Of a stretch of 64,000 nucleotides of DNA, positions 9,957 to 21,292 are shown piece after piece. The position numbers were made by a program, and so were the translations under genes. The stretch's first letter is position 1, and the number at the start of each line of letters is the position of its first letter. Source of the DNA: Nageia nagi. Taxonomy: Eukaryota; Pinophyta. The notes beneath the pieces are model-generated. The model was given only the letters and a program-made list of their open reading frames with translations, was not told the DNA's origin and ran no database searches. The stretch is taken from the NCBI GenBank assembly GCA_050084985.1, contig JBITNC010000001.1, positions 64,108,001-64,172,000 of the forward strand. Direction: 5' to 3'.

Positions 9957-10965
9957 ATTGTTGGATTTCGAGTGACACTGAGAGGGGGGGTGAATCAGTG
10001 TATTAAAAATTATAATCAATTTAATCTTCTTAAATAAAGATAGATTAAAAACTAGAGAGAATTGAGCAAGCACATCAGTACATCACACAACACCAGATGT
10101 AACGAGGTTCACCAGATTGGCTACATCCCCGAACATGACTGCTTGGACACCAATCCAAATCCAGCCATTAAAGAAAGCTTACAGATTCACAGCACCAACT
10201 GTGAAGGGTAGCACCAACTACCACTTTGCAAAAGCAGCACCTACTACTTGGAGCACCAACTCCATCTCTCAAGCACCCACTTGAGATAATATTCAAAAGG
10301 AATAAAGAATACAGTTCTAGAAGACCCTTAATGGTCTAGCTCTAATTCTCACTATTTGATCTCTGCACACAGCTCCAAAGTACCATAGTTAAACAATCTC
10401 TATATTGTCTGCATATCCGTTTGCTCACTTCACTTTTTCTTGATACTCCACTCTTTCACACTATTGCCTCCTCTCTTGCACTTCTCTACATGCACATCTC
10501 ATTACACACACTTGCCTCCACTCCAGCCCTTCACTATGCACGCATCTCTCTTCGTGCACACTTCTCAATAACACAATTCACGCATCACCCTTTTCTTTTC
10601 TTTTTTAAGAAAAATGTTACGCATCAAGAAAAACCCCGAGAATCTGTTCCTTTCATTACACGTTATCAAAAACAAACTAAAAATAATCCTTGTTTGTAAC
10701 TGCTCCTACACCAAAGGGATTTCACTAACTGAGTTTGCATCTGTTGTAACTGACGAACGCTCCTTTGCTCAATTTAGACAAGTGTACCTCTTTCTCCACT
10801 AATTTCAGAGATTTGACAGTATCTAATTATTTTTGATAATTCTGGACTCTTTGTCTTCTTCATAATGATATTTCTGTTAATTCCGGACTCTTTGTCTTCT
10901 TCATAATGATATTTCTGTTAATTCTGGACTCTTTGTCTCGCTTGCCGGATGTTTATTGTTACAGC

Positions 10966-11290
10966 GTGATGTCATCATCTCCGGACTCCAGAAGTAGAGT
11001 AAAATGCTTCCCGCATGATGTCATCATCTCCAGACCTTTATCTCTGGACTTTTTATCTTCGAACTTTTAAACACTTACACCATGATGTCATCATCTCCGG
11101 ACTCTGGTAGTAGAGTAAAAATGCTTCCCGCATGATGTCATCATCTCCGGACCTTTATCTCTGGACTTTTATCTCTGGACTTTTATCTCTGAACGTTTAT
11201 CTCCAGACTTTTCAACACCTCCACCATGATGTCATCATCTCCGGACTCCGGTAGTAGAGTAAAAATGCTTCTCACATGATGTCATCATCT
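10966..11290. repeat. Array of TGATGTCATCATC motifs in LTR-B U3
   Basis: Copies start at about 10,966, 11,016, 11,083, 11,133, 11,227 and 11,277, that is six against five in LTR-A. The extra unit accounts for the 65 bp length difference between the LTRs. The motif reads TGATGACATCA on the transcribed strand and contains the bZIP-like core TGACATCA. Confidence 0.65.
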
Positions 11291-11758
11291 TTGGACCTTT
11301 ATCTCCGGACCTTTATCTCCGGACTCTGGTCTTTACCAAAACTCGACTATCTTATCCTCTGTGACATCATCTTTTTAATCCGAAACATTTTACTTTCGGG
11401 ACATTTACTTTATGGACTCTGGAATTTCAATCTCTCTTTACCGATCTTATCTCTGCATTCCGGAATGCTTTATTCGCTGACTCCGGCTCTTTGATCATTC
11501 TTTGCTGACCTCATCGTCTCCGGAACCCGGTTCTATTCACAAATGTGAACATCATTCTCCCCGTGATGTCATCTCTTACTTCCGGAATGTTTTACTCATT
11601 GGCTCTGGCTCTTTAATCGCTCCTTACTGACCTCATCACTTTCGGACTCCAGTTTTGAGTGATAGCCCGAAATCGCTGACGTCATTTCTACCGGAACGCT
11701 TTGTTTACTAACTCCGACTTTACCAAAATTACTTGTTGACAACATTACAATCATTCAT

Positions 11759-12038
11759 CACCTCCGGAACCCGGTCAAAACCTCCGGAACCCCATCAACA
11801 CCTTGTTGACAACAGTTACAGTCACGCTTCACCTCCGAAACTCGGTCAAACCTCCGGAACCCGATCAACACCTTGTTAACAACAATTACAATCACACTTC
11901 ACCTCTGGAACCCGGTCAAACCTCCGGAACCCGATCGAAACCTTGTTGACAACAATTACAATCACACTTCACCTCCGGAACCCGGTCAAACCTCCGGAAC
12001 TCGATCGAAACCTTGTTGACAACAATTACAATCACACA
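11759..12038. repeat. Four 70 bp tandem repeats at the U3 end of LTR-B
   Basis: The same units as 4,329-4,607, with more CCGGAACCCGG blocks kept intact. They sit within the first 290 bp of U3 in the element's own orientation. Confidence 0.8.
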
Positions 12039-12099
12039 TACTCAACAATAGTAAAAAACATCATTTACTACTCTAATGTCAAAAATAAGGGCTCTTTTA

Positions 12100-13400
12100 G
12101 TTTCTAGACCATGATGAGAACTAACTTCCACTTTTTAGTGTATAGAATGAACACTTGGATTGGAAAAAAGATAATTCAATGCTTGTCATTTAATGATTAA
12201 GTAAGATAGAGTTCCACTTATGTTGAGGGTAGGTTATTGCAATCAAAATTAGAGGATGGTATTCAATAGTTTTATAGAAACTAATTTCCATGTCAATGTA
12301 CATAATATGCTCTAGCCTCTAAGGTGAAATATACACCCCAACAATCTAAACTCTTTTTGTGATAAAAAGATGAGATTTTAACAAATTATTTTTTGAATTT
12401 TTGATTATTTATTTTTAAGTATATTTTGTCTTTTAAATAAAACAACAAAAAATTTCCTAGATACCTAAATTGAGGAAAAAGTTTAAAAAAATATTGATCA
12501 AAAATTGGATGGTAACATAGCTTGCAGCTCACCTTGTAAACTTTGTAATTATTTTATATTTTAAGGAGGGCATATTCACTATCATTTTTATCCTATTAAG
12601 GTTTAATTCAATTCCTTGATTGTAAATAATAAAACCTAATAGTTTTCCTAAAGTGATATCAAAAACATATTTCTAGAGGTTTAATCTAATATTATGCTCC
12701 AATAATCTATCAAATATCTTGATAAGGATCTTTGTATGGTGTTCCCATATTTTATACATAGCTAATACATCATCCATGTAATTTTCTATAATATCATGCA
12801 TGTAATCATGAAAAATATATGTCATTTCTTATTGATAAGTAGCTCCCACATTCTTTAGGCCAAAGGTCATTACCTTATAACAAAATGTTCCCCAAACCAT
12901 TATGAGAGTTATTTTATGTTGATGTTTAGGTGCTATGCTTATTTGGTTGTACCTAAAATTCCATCCATGAGAGATAGCATTGCATGTCCAGTAGTAGATT
13001 CAACCAAATTATCTATGTTGGGTGGTGGAAAATCATTCTTAGGAAAGATTTATTTAAATCTCTTAAATTCATGCACATGCAAATCTCTCCATTGAACTTT
13101 TTAACTGGTACTATGTTGGAAATCTAATTAGAATAATCAATGGGATGGATGAACTTAGATTCTAAGAGTTTTTGTAATTCTTCTTTTGCCATCAATGCTA
13201 TTGTTGGATCCATATTATGTAATTTATATTTAACTAGTTTAGCATCTTCTTTAATACCTAGGTTATGCACCACCAAGTTGGGATTCAATCCTATCATATC
13301 AATGTATGACCATGCAAATATCTTTTGATTTTTTTTATGTATAGATATGAATTTTCATTTCTCATCTTTAATTATTGAATTTTATTGTTGAATAATATTA
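12100..13400 (-). pseudogene. pol: Gypsy-A reverse transcriptase and start of RNase H
   Basis: No long frame survives, but the minus strand shows ordered RT blocks. About 13,080-12,990 gives PKNDFPPPNID and a MDG block. About 12,900-12,830 gives VMTFGLKNVGATYQ followed by a TAA stop where Gln or Arg is expected. About 12,830-12,760 gives HDYMHDIIENYMDDVLA, with a YMDD form of the catalytic box. Then come KLLGFIIYNQGIE and weak RNase H similarity down to 12,060. The order and spacing match the Tat-like RT and not copia. Confidence 0.8.
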
Positions 13401-13696
13401 AGATTGTTTGGATCATCACTTAGGTCAACCTTGATAATTTCTTCAATTAGCATGTGAGATCCCTCTTCCAATTGATTTGGTATCGGAATCCAATTTTTAT
13501 CATTTAGGTTGTATTCTTTGTCTTCATCTAAATTTTGGTCCAAAGTTGTATTTATTGTAAATTTTGATATTTGTGATATAATATGGATATCCTTGAAGTA
13601 TTGTATTGTATGTTGTTTGAAAATTTGTGTGAAGTCTATAGTATCCTCATCTACCATGAAGTATGATGAAGAGCTACTTGAGCTTATTTGGCTCAA
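13382..13696 (-). pseudogene. Gypsy-A linker between protease and reverse transcriptase
   Basis: An acidic frame of 104 residues begins with a serine run (SQISSSSSSSYF). It lies between the protease and RT remnants of Gypsy-A, where such elements carry a poorly conserved acidic spacer. It has no recognisable catalytic motif. The assignment rests on position. Confidence 0.45.
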
Positions 13697-14693
13697 TGGT
13701 TCAAATTCATCACTTCTTGGCTAGTCAAAAGATATTTTTTCTAAATATTCATCATATGTTTCTTCAATATATACCATATTACTTGATACAAAATTTTAAA
13801 AAAGTCTTTCTATAGATAAAATTTCATGTTCTGAATTATCTTGATGTAGCGCTTCTTTAGAATTTTCACATGATTTTTCATATTCTAGTTTTTTTTGCTT
13901 CTAACTCAACTATCTTACAACTATATTTTTTTTGTTCTTACTTTTGTATCCCAATCCTATTTTTATCAGTAGGAAATTGGTAATAGATAGTAATTATATA
14001 TCTAGATCCTTATTCATATCGACCTATTTAACCTCGTCCTTTCCATTGACATCTATCAAAATATCTTTGGATGAATGAACTCATATAAGGTGATAGATAT
14101 TATAATGAATGATAGAAAACACCTTCATGTGGTTAAGGTAAAGAAATGAGAGATGGTTCTATAGGACCTATAAAACATAAAGAGTTAGATTAGGAACTTT
14201 TCCTAATGGCACTAATTGCCCCACTACACTAGGAGATTATTTTGGTCTTCCTATTTCTTAAGTGAAAGGAATTTTAAAAATAACATCATCAATCCCAAAT
14301 TCCCCTATACCATAATCTATCTATTTTATTATTACTAGGTATATGTTTGATGACTTATCCTTTTCTTGAAAATCATCAATTTTTTACTAACATATCCATG
14401 GTAGATGGAATTTTTGATGAGAAAGCTTTACTTAATTCATCTAATTTTCATGCTCTTTCCTCTTAGGTACATTTTTCTTGTGGTATGGGTTCTATCTTTG
14501 GTGATGAATCATTACTAATTTTTTGTTGAGTTTTGGATGATTCTTGATTAATAGTATATTGTTATTTTAAAAGGCTCAACAAATAATTATTCTTACCCAC
14601 CCTAGTAATCAATGGTCTTTCTAGTGGTATTGGTTTTGTAAAATAATGAGTAGATGGTAAAGCTACTTCTTTTGGTAAATGTGCACTATTACA

Positions 14694-15269
14694 TTATGAA
14701 TATGGGTTTTCATATCCAAGCACACAATGCACTACACCCTTGTGAATATACTTCAAATAATTATGATATGTTGAGGAGATGCATTGCATATCTCTAATCC
14801 AAGGCCTTCCTAAAAGGATGTTATATTGGTTTATGTCCATCTTAGATCTTGCAATGATATGAAAAAAAATTGATCCCATTATTGAATATAAAGCAAAAAT
14901 ATGTGACAATAGAAGATTCATATTCTTATATGCAGTTGTTGAAATAATATTTATTATTGAAACTTCACCAGTCAATATTCTTTTGAAAGCTTTCCCATCT
15001 ACCTTAGCTATGATATGCAAAGGTGGGTCTTGACCATGTGTGTGATTTGAATGTTTAACCTCATAATCATAAAAAATAATGGTAGGCTTTTGAATTATTT
15101 TAATATTTCCTACAAAAGACACAAAGCTTTTGGAATCATTTATATCCAACTCTATTATTTGTAATAATTGGTTCATTGCATCTCTATGGTTCTTAGTTTG
15201 TTGTAATAACTTGAATAAAGATATTTTCACTTGTGAACTTTTTAATTTTTGGTGTAGAGCTCCCTTCAT
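14694..15269 (-). pseudogene. Gypsy-A retropepsin-like protease remnant
   Basis: The frame shows DPPLHIIAKVDGKAFKRIL and later INQYNILLGRPWIRDM, which match the start and end blocks of Tat-type retropepsins. The active-site D-x-G-S triplet expected after RIL is replaced by TGEVS, so the enzyme would be inactive. The usual role is cutting the Gag-Pol polyprotein. Its length (191 residues) is normal for this segment, but the catalytic Asp is missing. Confidence 0.7.
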
Positions 15270-15419
15270 TGAGACCTTTAGAGGTTGAGGTATAGGTATA
15301 TTGGGTTTTACAACAACCTCATCTAGATGATTATTTGGAATAACATTCTATCTTCCTTGTACCTTTTGAGCTCTTGTAGTAATATTTATCATTCCTATGA
15401 ATGTCAAGTTGTCATAACT

Positions 15420-15701
15420 TCAATTATGTGTTATTTGATTCTCATATGGATGCAATGAAACATTATTAGCTTGATGTTGAGGAAGAGGGCTTTGATAAAG
15501 TCCTAAATTTTGATTAGGGATAGCTAGAGGATTATCAACTTCCAATTTTTCTTGATCAATTAGATTTTGAATCTTGTATTGTAAAGTTTTGCATCTATTT
15601 GTATCATGATCCTTTTGGTTATGGACATGATAAAATTCATTTTCATTATACCATATTTTATTTTTAGCATCAAGATATTTAGGTCTTATATCTGGTAACA
15701 T
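15420..15701 (-). pseudogene. Gypsy-A Gag C-terminal zinc-binding remnant
   Basis: The motif FYHVHNQKDHDTNRC followed by IQNLIDQEKLEV matches the C-x-x-H-x5-H-D-T-x3-C box and the helix after it in Tat-like Gag proteins. The first zinc-binding Cys is Tyr. A glutamine- and proline-rich tail follows. Confidence 0.65.
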
Positions 15702-15786
15702 AATTACTTGATGATCACAAAGTTTCCTTGGAATATAATAAAGAGATTATGAAAAAGGTATGAACTTTCTTTTTGGTTTAGAATCC

Positions 15787-16590
15787 TCATTTTGTAGGAG
15801 GATTTGGTTCTTCCTCTTTAGTGATGAAAACTTCGCTAGCTAGTGGTAGTTTACTTATTTGTTCTATTTGAGTTTTATTCTTAATATAAGGTTTCTTTTT
15901 CTTACTTTTTACCTCACCATATTGAATTTTGACATTTTCAATTATAACAACTTGGGAGATGGCTTCTTCAAAGGTCTTATGTTGTTGAATCAATAAGGTA
16001 CTAGAAATGGGCCTTAAAAAACATTGAATAAACATTTTAACCAACTCTTCTTGAGTTAAAGTATAAGGCATTCTTATCAATATTACCCTCCATATTGAGA
16101 TGAAATTAGTAATTAATTCATCTTGGAATTGTTGTAATCTTGTAAGATTAGTAATGGAGGTTTTATATTTAATATTGATTCTAAAATGTTCCAAGAATAA
16201 ATTTTCCAACTAAGCATATTAATGAATGCTATATTATGTTAGGTTGTTGTACCAATCAAAGGCTTATCTAGCAAGTGTCATAAGAAATATGCATAGCATT
16301 AATGCATAATCATTAGCAATAACATAACTTAAATACTTAAATCATATAAGATGTTCTTTAGGATCTTCCCTTCCCTTAAATGATTCAATTTTTGGAATTT
16401 CAAATTTGAAGGGAATCTCCTTCTTAGGAATGCTTGGATGAATAGGTTTGTTACAAATTATTTCATACAATACCTTTTGTTTACTTTGCAAGCATAACTC
16501 TTTTTGAATTTCCACTAACTTTTTATCAAGATCATCCTTTTCTTCTAATTTATTTTGATACATGGGATATTCACCATTTCTATGATCCAC
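15787..16590 (-). pseudogene. gag: Gypsy-A Gag core (Retrotrans_gag domain)
   Basis: Two frames cover it. That at 16,590-16,342 ends with the Gag start block FKFEIPKIESFKGREDPKEH. That at 16,209-15,787 contains LQQFQDELITNFISIWRV and EELVKMFIQCFLRPI, the core helices of the Retrotrans_gag family, then a lysine-rich tail. The gap between them (16,341-16,210) keeps weak similarity in other frames, so at least two frameshifts are present. Confidence 0.7.
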
Positions 16591-17329
16591 TCTTTCTTCA
16601 TATCTTGGGAATGATTCATATCTTTATTCAGAAGGTGTTTGGGCATCATAATTAAGATCCATCATATGGTAGAGAAGGTGGGAAAGGTTGGTGTGGTATT
16701 AGTTAAGGTAATTATTATTGACATAATAGTGGTCTAGGAGGATAGTGTAATTCTCCCTTATCTTTAGGTGGAGGTAAGTGATACCTTAAAATCTCATTTT
16801 GGCAATTTCTAATGAAGCTTATTTTCTCTTATGTAGATAATAATCTTGATATTTATACACTCCATGAAATTGTGGTGATAGAGATCACACCCTAGGTTAT
16901 CCTTTTTTATATATTCCCATCATTTGATTAGAACTAGACTAGATTTGAACATTTTTATTATTAGGTTGAATTATTGGTGGTTTATTTTGATGTACATTGA
17001 GCACTAGTTGTGCTTGCAACCATGGTTGTTGAGTAAATCTCATAGGCTTCATTTATTATTGTACACCTAGGTTATAAAAAATGATTTATAATTATGATTG
17101 GTGTTGTATATTATTTTGGGGTGGATTCTCTTTTCTATACATGTAGGAGGGTATTCCTTGCAACCTAAACCTTGTAAGGTTATGATTATCTCTTATCTCA
17201 TGCCTTTGTCTAGGTGTTATATGACTTGAAAAAGGAGTTAGTGTATTTGATTTTAAGAAGTAACAAGGATCATTATAAACTCGAATGATCTCTTGATACT
17301 AGCATATGAGTATTTATATGTATGGAGAT

Positions 17330-17614
17330 TCAATCATCAAATTCTTTTATTTTCATAGATATGGTGGAGGGAGTATAATCGTCCCTTTGTAGATATGATT
17401 GAACTAAATGTCCATCTAGTAAATAATGTGTGACATGATCATACTTAGGTCTAAAAGGACCTCTTTGAAGAATGATATCAGTTGAATGAGTTTGAGAAGG
17501 AGGTATGTTTCTTAATACAATTTCCTCTAGTTCATCAATTGGTTGTGTGTCTTTTGTTAAATCTTTTATATCTAAAGGAATACTATGGGCATGAGAAGAA
17601 TGAGGGATTCTCAA
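17330..17614 (-). pseudogene. Gypsy-A N-terminal Gag region, open frame of 94 residues
   Basis: A hydrophilic frame upstream of the Gag core. It has no motif I can name. Its place and orientation fit the poorly conserved N-terminal part of a Tat-like Gag. The 700 bases between it and the Gag core (16,600-17,330) have many stops and short proline- and tyrosine-rich fragments. Confidence 0.4.
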
Positions 17615-17649
17615 TTGTGTTAGATGTTTTCTAGCTATATCTAAGTCAT

Positions 17650-19513
17650 TATTAATATGATTTAAGTAATAGGTATTTATTTCTCAAAGATTTTCTCTTC
17701 TTGAAATACTCCTACTAGATCTATGACTCTCTCATCCTTCTAAATAGTTTTCATCATCTTACTCTTAATGAACAATTTGAGACTAATTGTTAACCATATT
17801 ATTTTGGTTTTTTGTTTTTTGTTTTGTTTTGTTTTGTATTTTCTTTTTACTAGAATACAAAAAAAAAGCAACCATTAAATATAGCAATTCTATTTTTTAT
17901 CTTTTGAATTTATGTTTATGAGAAAATAATTAAATGCATAAATAGCTTACATACATACTTACCTTTCTGGCATACTTACTTTTTCTAGCTTTTTGGCATA
18001 TTAAATTAATATTTTCAATATCAATAGTATGAATTGTTCATTTTAATCTTATTAATTTTCCTAAATTATTTTGTCTAATCAAGTGTTTAAACAAGGTAGG
18101 CTAGTAATCCAATTAGGCAATCTAGGGTTAAGTAATGGATTGATACTTAAAATTGTCCCCTTAGTGCAATGAAGCTCAAGGAATTCCACTAAGAACTATC
18201 TTAGTTACAAAATCCAATTATAGCCCCCTTTTTTATAGTTGTTTAGTGGAAAGTAAAGACTTCTAACCTACAAATCCAGTATTCATCTCCAAGTTTTGGC
18301 TCTAAGGCTCATAATATTTTATTAGCAGGAACATCAGAGAATAGGAATCAATGGTTGGCAATGACCTCCAACTCATTGATGTTAATTTTTAATAGGTCTG
18401 ATGATCATGCATTTAACTAAAATAAAGTACTTATGGATGCAAATTCTAACCCTCCCAATAATACATGTCTATTAATTAAACTTTTTTTAATGTGACTCAA
18501 GTAATGTTTTAATTAATGAATAAGTTAATCTAAGTATTCCATGAGATTCATTACCTTTTAATGAGGTTCATTTACTAAAATAAATATTAAATGTGGTTCA
18601 TTACCTCTTCTTACAATTCATAATCTCCTTCAACCACCTTTCAGCATGGTAAGGGTAGACAAGTAAGAAGCCATTAATGTGAGTTAATTTCCTTTAATGC
18701 AGGTCCATTTCCCCTAATTATGAGTTATAATCCTTTAGTCACCTTTTGACATGGTAAGCTAGATAAGTAAGAGTATTAATGTGCAAAAAATAGGCACCAA
18801 ATTCATTAATCGATTCAATGTATCCTAATCTATCTTAAACTTGATTAATTCACCTTAAATTCATTTTGATCTTAATGATGATTAATTACCCCTTATAAGT
18901 GTGGAAGTAACTTAGTATAGATTAATTTACCAAATTAATATGATAAAGTGAAAAAACAAAAGTTCATTTATCCTTTTTTCCACATCCATTATGGTCACCT
19001 CAGATCGCTCTTCAATGCAAAGGGAGAGCATAAGTGGACAAGATAGAAAAATATTAAGTGAATGGGTTTGTTTGTTTGTATGATCCCTTCCCAAAAAAAT
19101 AAGAAGTAAATAAACTTTTGGAACTTTTAACAAATAAACATATAAAAAATAATGCATTTTATCATTGATATTCAATACCCTCCCCTACATGCATTCTGAG
19201 CATAGGGATCACAAACAAGGTGTTCATTTTGATTCTCAATTTTAATTCCTAAGCTTCACTTATGGTATTGAAAAGAATAAAAATTTGACCTCTTTTCTGA
19301 ATCATTGGCATTTTAACAAAATTGCTAATGTCATAGACAATTCATTGATGTATGATACCTAGTCATTAATGATTCTATAATTCTAGCTTGAAAAAACATA
19401 GAACACACAAAATAAGATAAGCTTTATTACCATAGGAAACAAACAATAAATCAAATGTAAAGATATGAAAAATCCCCTAATTTTTGTCATTGATGTTGTT
19501 TGTATGTGAAGAG
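17650..19513 (-). other. Gypsy-A untranslated leader, AT-rich
   Basis: No coding similarity on either strand. It includes a T- and G-only low-complexity run at about 17,806-17,850 (GTTTTTTGTTTT type). A long leader between primer-binding site and gag is usual for Tat/Ogre elements. No promoter or RNA structure is evident by eye. Confidence 0.4.
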
Positions 19514-19530
19514 CCCTCCTTCTAACACCA
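19514..19530 (-). other. Possible primer-binding site of Gypsy-A
   Basis: The minus strand reads TGGTGTTAGAAGGAGGG. This resembles the TGGTGTCAGAAGTGGG-type primer sites seen in some plant gypsy elements, with several mismatches. It sits three bases inside the proposed LTR end. The match is weak, and support comes mainly from position. Confidence 0.4.
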
Positions 19531-19533
19531 GAA

Positions 19534-20400
19534 TATCGTACTCAAAAAGTAATTTTGTTAGTAAATAAGATAAAACATGTCACAACCAATATTTTTCTTT
19601 ATTACTCATGAATAGACCTCAATGATATAATGAAGAATTTCCTTTGATTCATTGCCTTGCAAACAAGCTTTTACAAAATCTTATTTCATACTCTATAATT
19701 GTTTACAAGGCCATTGATGACTCATTTCAATTGATCAACAATCATGTTTGTAAGCTCTAAAAACTATTTGTGAGGACCTGCAAAAAATATGAATTTCTTC
19801 TCTACAATTTTGTATGACTTTCTCTATTCAATTCTGTTGCACTGCACCTATGGACCTTGCATACATGCAAATAGAAAAGACATCAAACATACATGTTCAC
19901 ATCATAAAAATAAGCATAATACTAAACATAAACAAGCATGTGAAGTGTAAAATGATAATGCATTTAACTTAGTAAACTTGGATGTATTTCAAAAAAATAA
20001 CTTTGCATTCAAATTGGATACCTTTGCTTCATTGTAGAAGGATTTATTTATAGATTTTTGAAATAGGAAAAGTTTCCAATTTTGAGACAAAAAATCAAGA
20101 TAGAAAAGTCTATCCAGCTTTTTCATGGCTTTGATTTGAAACTATGCATAGAATGGATGATGAGTCATCTATTATCCCTTGTTTTCTTCCTAAGATGCTT
20201 CAGGAGTTACCATTTTTATTTTACTTTTTCCAATTACAGAGTCACTAGCATTCAGGTATTGAACATTGGCATCTGATCTAAGTCACCAATAGTTGAAGTC
20301 CAACACTAGAGATTGGTAGATTATGGTTAACTTTTTTAATTTTATTTTATTTTTTTCTCCTTTTATCTTTCAAAAGAAGGGTCATTTTTGGATGTCTACA
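19534..20400 (-). repeat. Probable 5' LTR of Gypsy-A (867 bp)
   Basis: On the minus strand it starts TGTAGACATCCAAAAATGAC at 20,400 and runs to about 19,534, where CGATA may be a decayed CGACA end. The outer boundary is independently supported: homology between the two direct repeats described next begins at exactly 20,401. The matching 3' LTR is not in the window, so the inner boundary is inferred. Confidence 0.55.
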
Positions 20401-21200
20401 ATATGAGAAAATACTTTTAAATATTTATAGGAGTGATTTGAGTCTCTTTCATGGTGATAGTAGCTATTTAGGATCATTTTAACTATGTGGGTACTTTTTT
20501 GTTTCTATTTTGAGCATTAGATCTAGAGGTATTCATGGTTTTCCTAAATTACCCTTATTTTGGACTAGTTTTCTTTCAGAGGATATATCTTTCATTCTAA
20601 CCTTCTTTTTATGTGATTCTTTTTATTTTGGATTTTTATGTATAAAATACTATACTTTGTTGATAGAACACAATTAGAAACCATAACTTCTAGACCTACA
20701 TTTATGCAGTCTTGCTCTTGATATTTATGGAGTCTGTTTCTTGCAACTCATTTTTGACCTTTTTCTTCTTTATAAACTTTTCCTAGAACTTTACCATTAG
20801 ATAGAATATTTCATGTTAATCATTTTAATGGGTCATAGTTCTAGCTTTAGTTATAATTTGGCAAAGTTATAGCCTCCAAATTTGGCCCTATAAACTAATT
20901 ATTTTTTTTCTAGAATTTTCAGTTTTTCTAGAAATTTCAACTTTCCCAAAAATTTGGTAGAGTTCAAGCACCCAAAACTTATAAAAACTTTGGCAAAGTT
21001 AGTTTTTCACTTTTGTAGATTTCTAAAAAGTCTTAGCCAACCAAAAACTCCTAGAACTCTATCATTTTCATTGTCCACTATTTTTAGATGTCCAACAAAG
21101 TTGTTTTCCATTCGATAATATCAAAATCTTCATTTTGGTATAAGAGATTGGACTCTTAAGCCTCCAAATTCTTAAATTGGTATCAAAGATCTTATCTTGA
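20401..21200 (+). repeat. Direct repeat DR1 (LTR-like, left part displaced by Gypsy-A)
   Basis: About 80% similar by eye to 22,291-23,095 over its whole length, with landmarks such as TTTGAGTCTCTT, ACCCTTATTTTGGACTAG and TATCAAAATCTTCATTTTG. Near its end (21,174) it reads TTGGTATCAAAGATC, similar to an initiator-Met primer-binding site. This suggests that DR1 is the end of a copia LTR followed by primer site. Its left part is missing because Gypsy-A inserted at 20,400. Confidence 0.65.
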
Positions 21201-21281
21201 GCCTTCCATATCTTCACTTAGTATTAGAGCTTGTTTGATCCAATTGGATTTAATGATTCTATTTTGATGATATGATGATAT

Positions 21282-21292
21282 TAAGGGGGAGT
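21282..21292 (+). other. Possible polypurine tract
   Basis: AAGGGGGAG after a run of T and A, in the plus orientation, 100 bases after the primer-like site of DR1. If genuine, DR1 and the next LTR-like copy would be ends of one element whose internal region has been almost wholly deleted. No TG follows at once, so the call is weak. Confidence 0.3.

Larger units (their letters stand above)
2593..12047 (-). mobile_element. Copia-A, complete Ty1/copia element with two LTRs (9.46 kb)
   Basis: 5' LTR at 12,047-9,959, primer-binding site at 9,956-9,945, gag from 9,894, protease at about 7,920, integrase, reverse transcriptase and RNase H ending at 4,823, polypurine tract at 4,630-4,617, and 3' LTR at 4,616-2,593. 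The domain order gag-protease-integrase-RT-RNase H is that of Ty1/copia. At least five lesions break the polyprotein: frameshifts near 9,030, 6,060, 5,960 and 5,120, and stops at 7,050 and 6,174. It is therefore not autonomous now. On the high side it abuts Gypsy-A RNase H. The target duplication cannot be checked because the other end is outside the window. Confidence 0.93.
9959..12047 (-). repeat. LTR-B of Copia-A (5' LTR, 2,089 bp)
   Basis: It begins TGTTGGATTTCG and ends CATACTCAACA. It contains the same internal repeats as LTR-A, with one extra TGATGTCA unit. The U3 part is CG-rich compared with the internal region. The base after its end, 12,048, is already in Gypsy-A sequence. Confidence 0.92.
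12048..20400 (-). mobile_element. Gypsy-A, Tat-like Ty3/gypsy element, cut by Copia-A
   Basis: Read on the minus strand from 20,400: a probable 5' LTR (20,400-19,534) starting TGTAGACATCCAAAAATGAC, a probable primer-binding site at 19,530, a leader of almost 2 kb, gag, protease, RT, and a fragment of RNase H that ends at 12,048, where Copia-A begins. The RT-before-integrase order, the wording of RT (CPKNDFP, FGLKNVGATYQ) and the gag all point to the Tat/Ogre side of Ty3/gypsy. Stops and frameshifts occur throughout. The missing RNase H end, integrase and 3' LTR should lie left of the Copia-A array, outside the window. Confidence 0.8.

Noticed and set aside
10421-11494. Short plus-strand open frames in LTR-B
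   Set aside because: They lie in LTR sequence, are not kept in LTR-A and have no protein motif.
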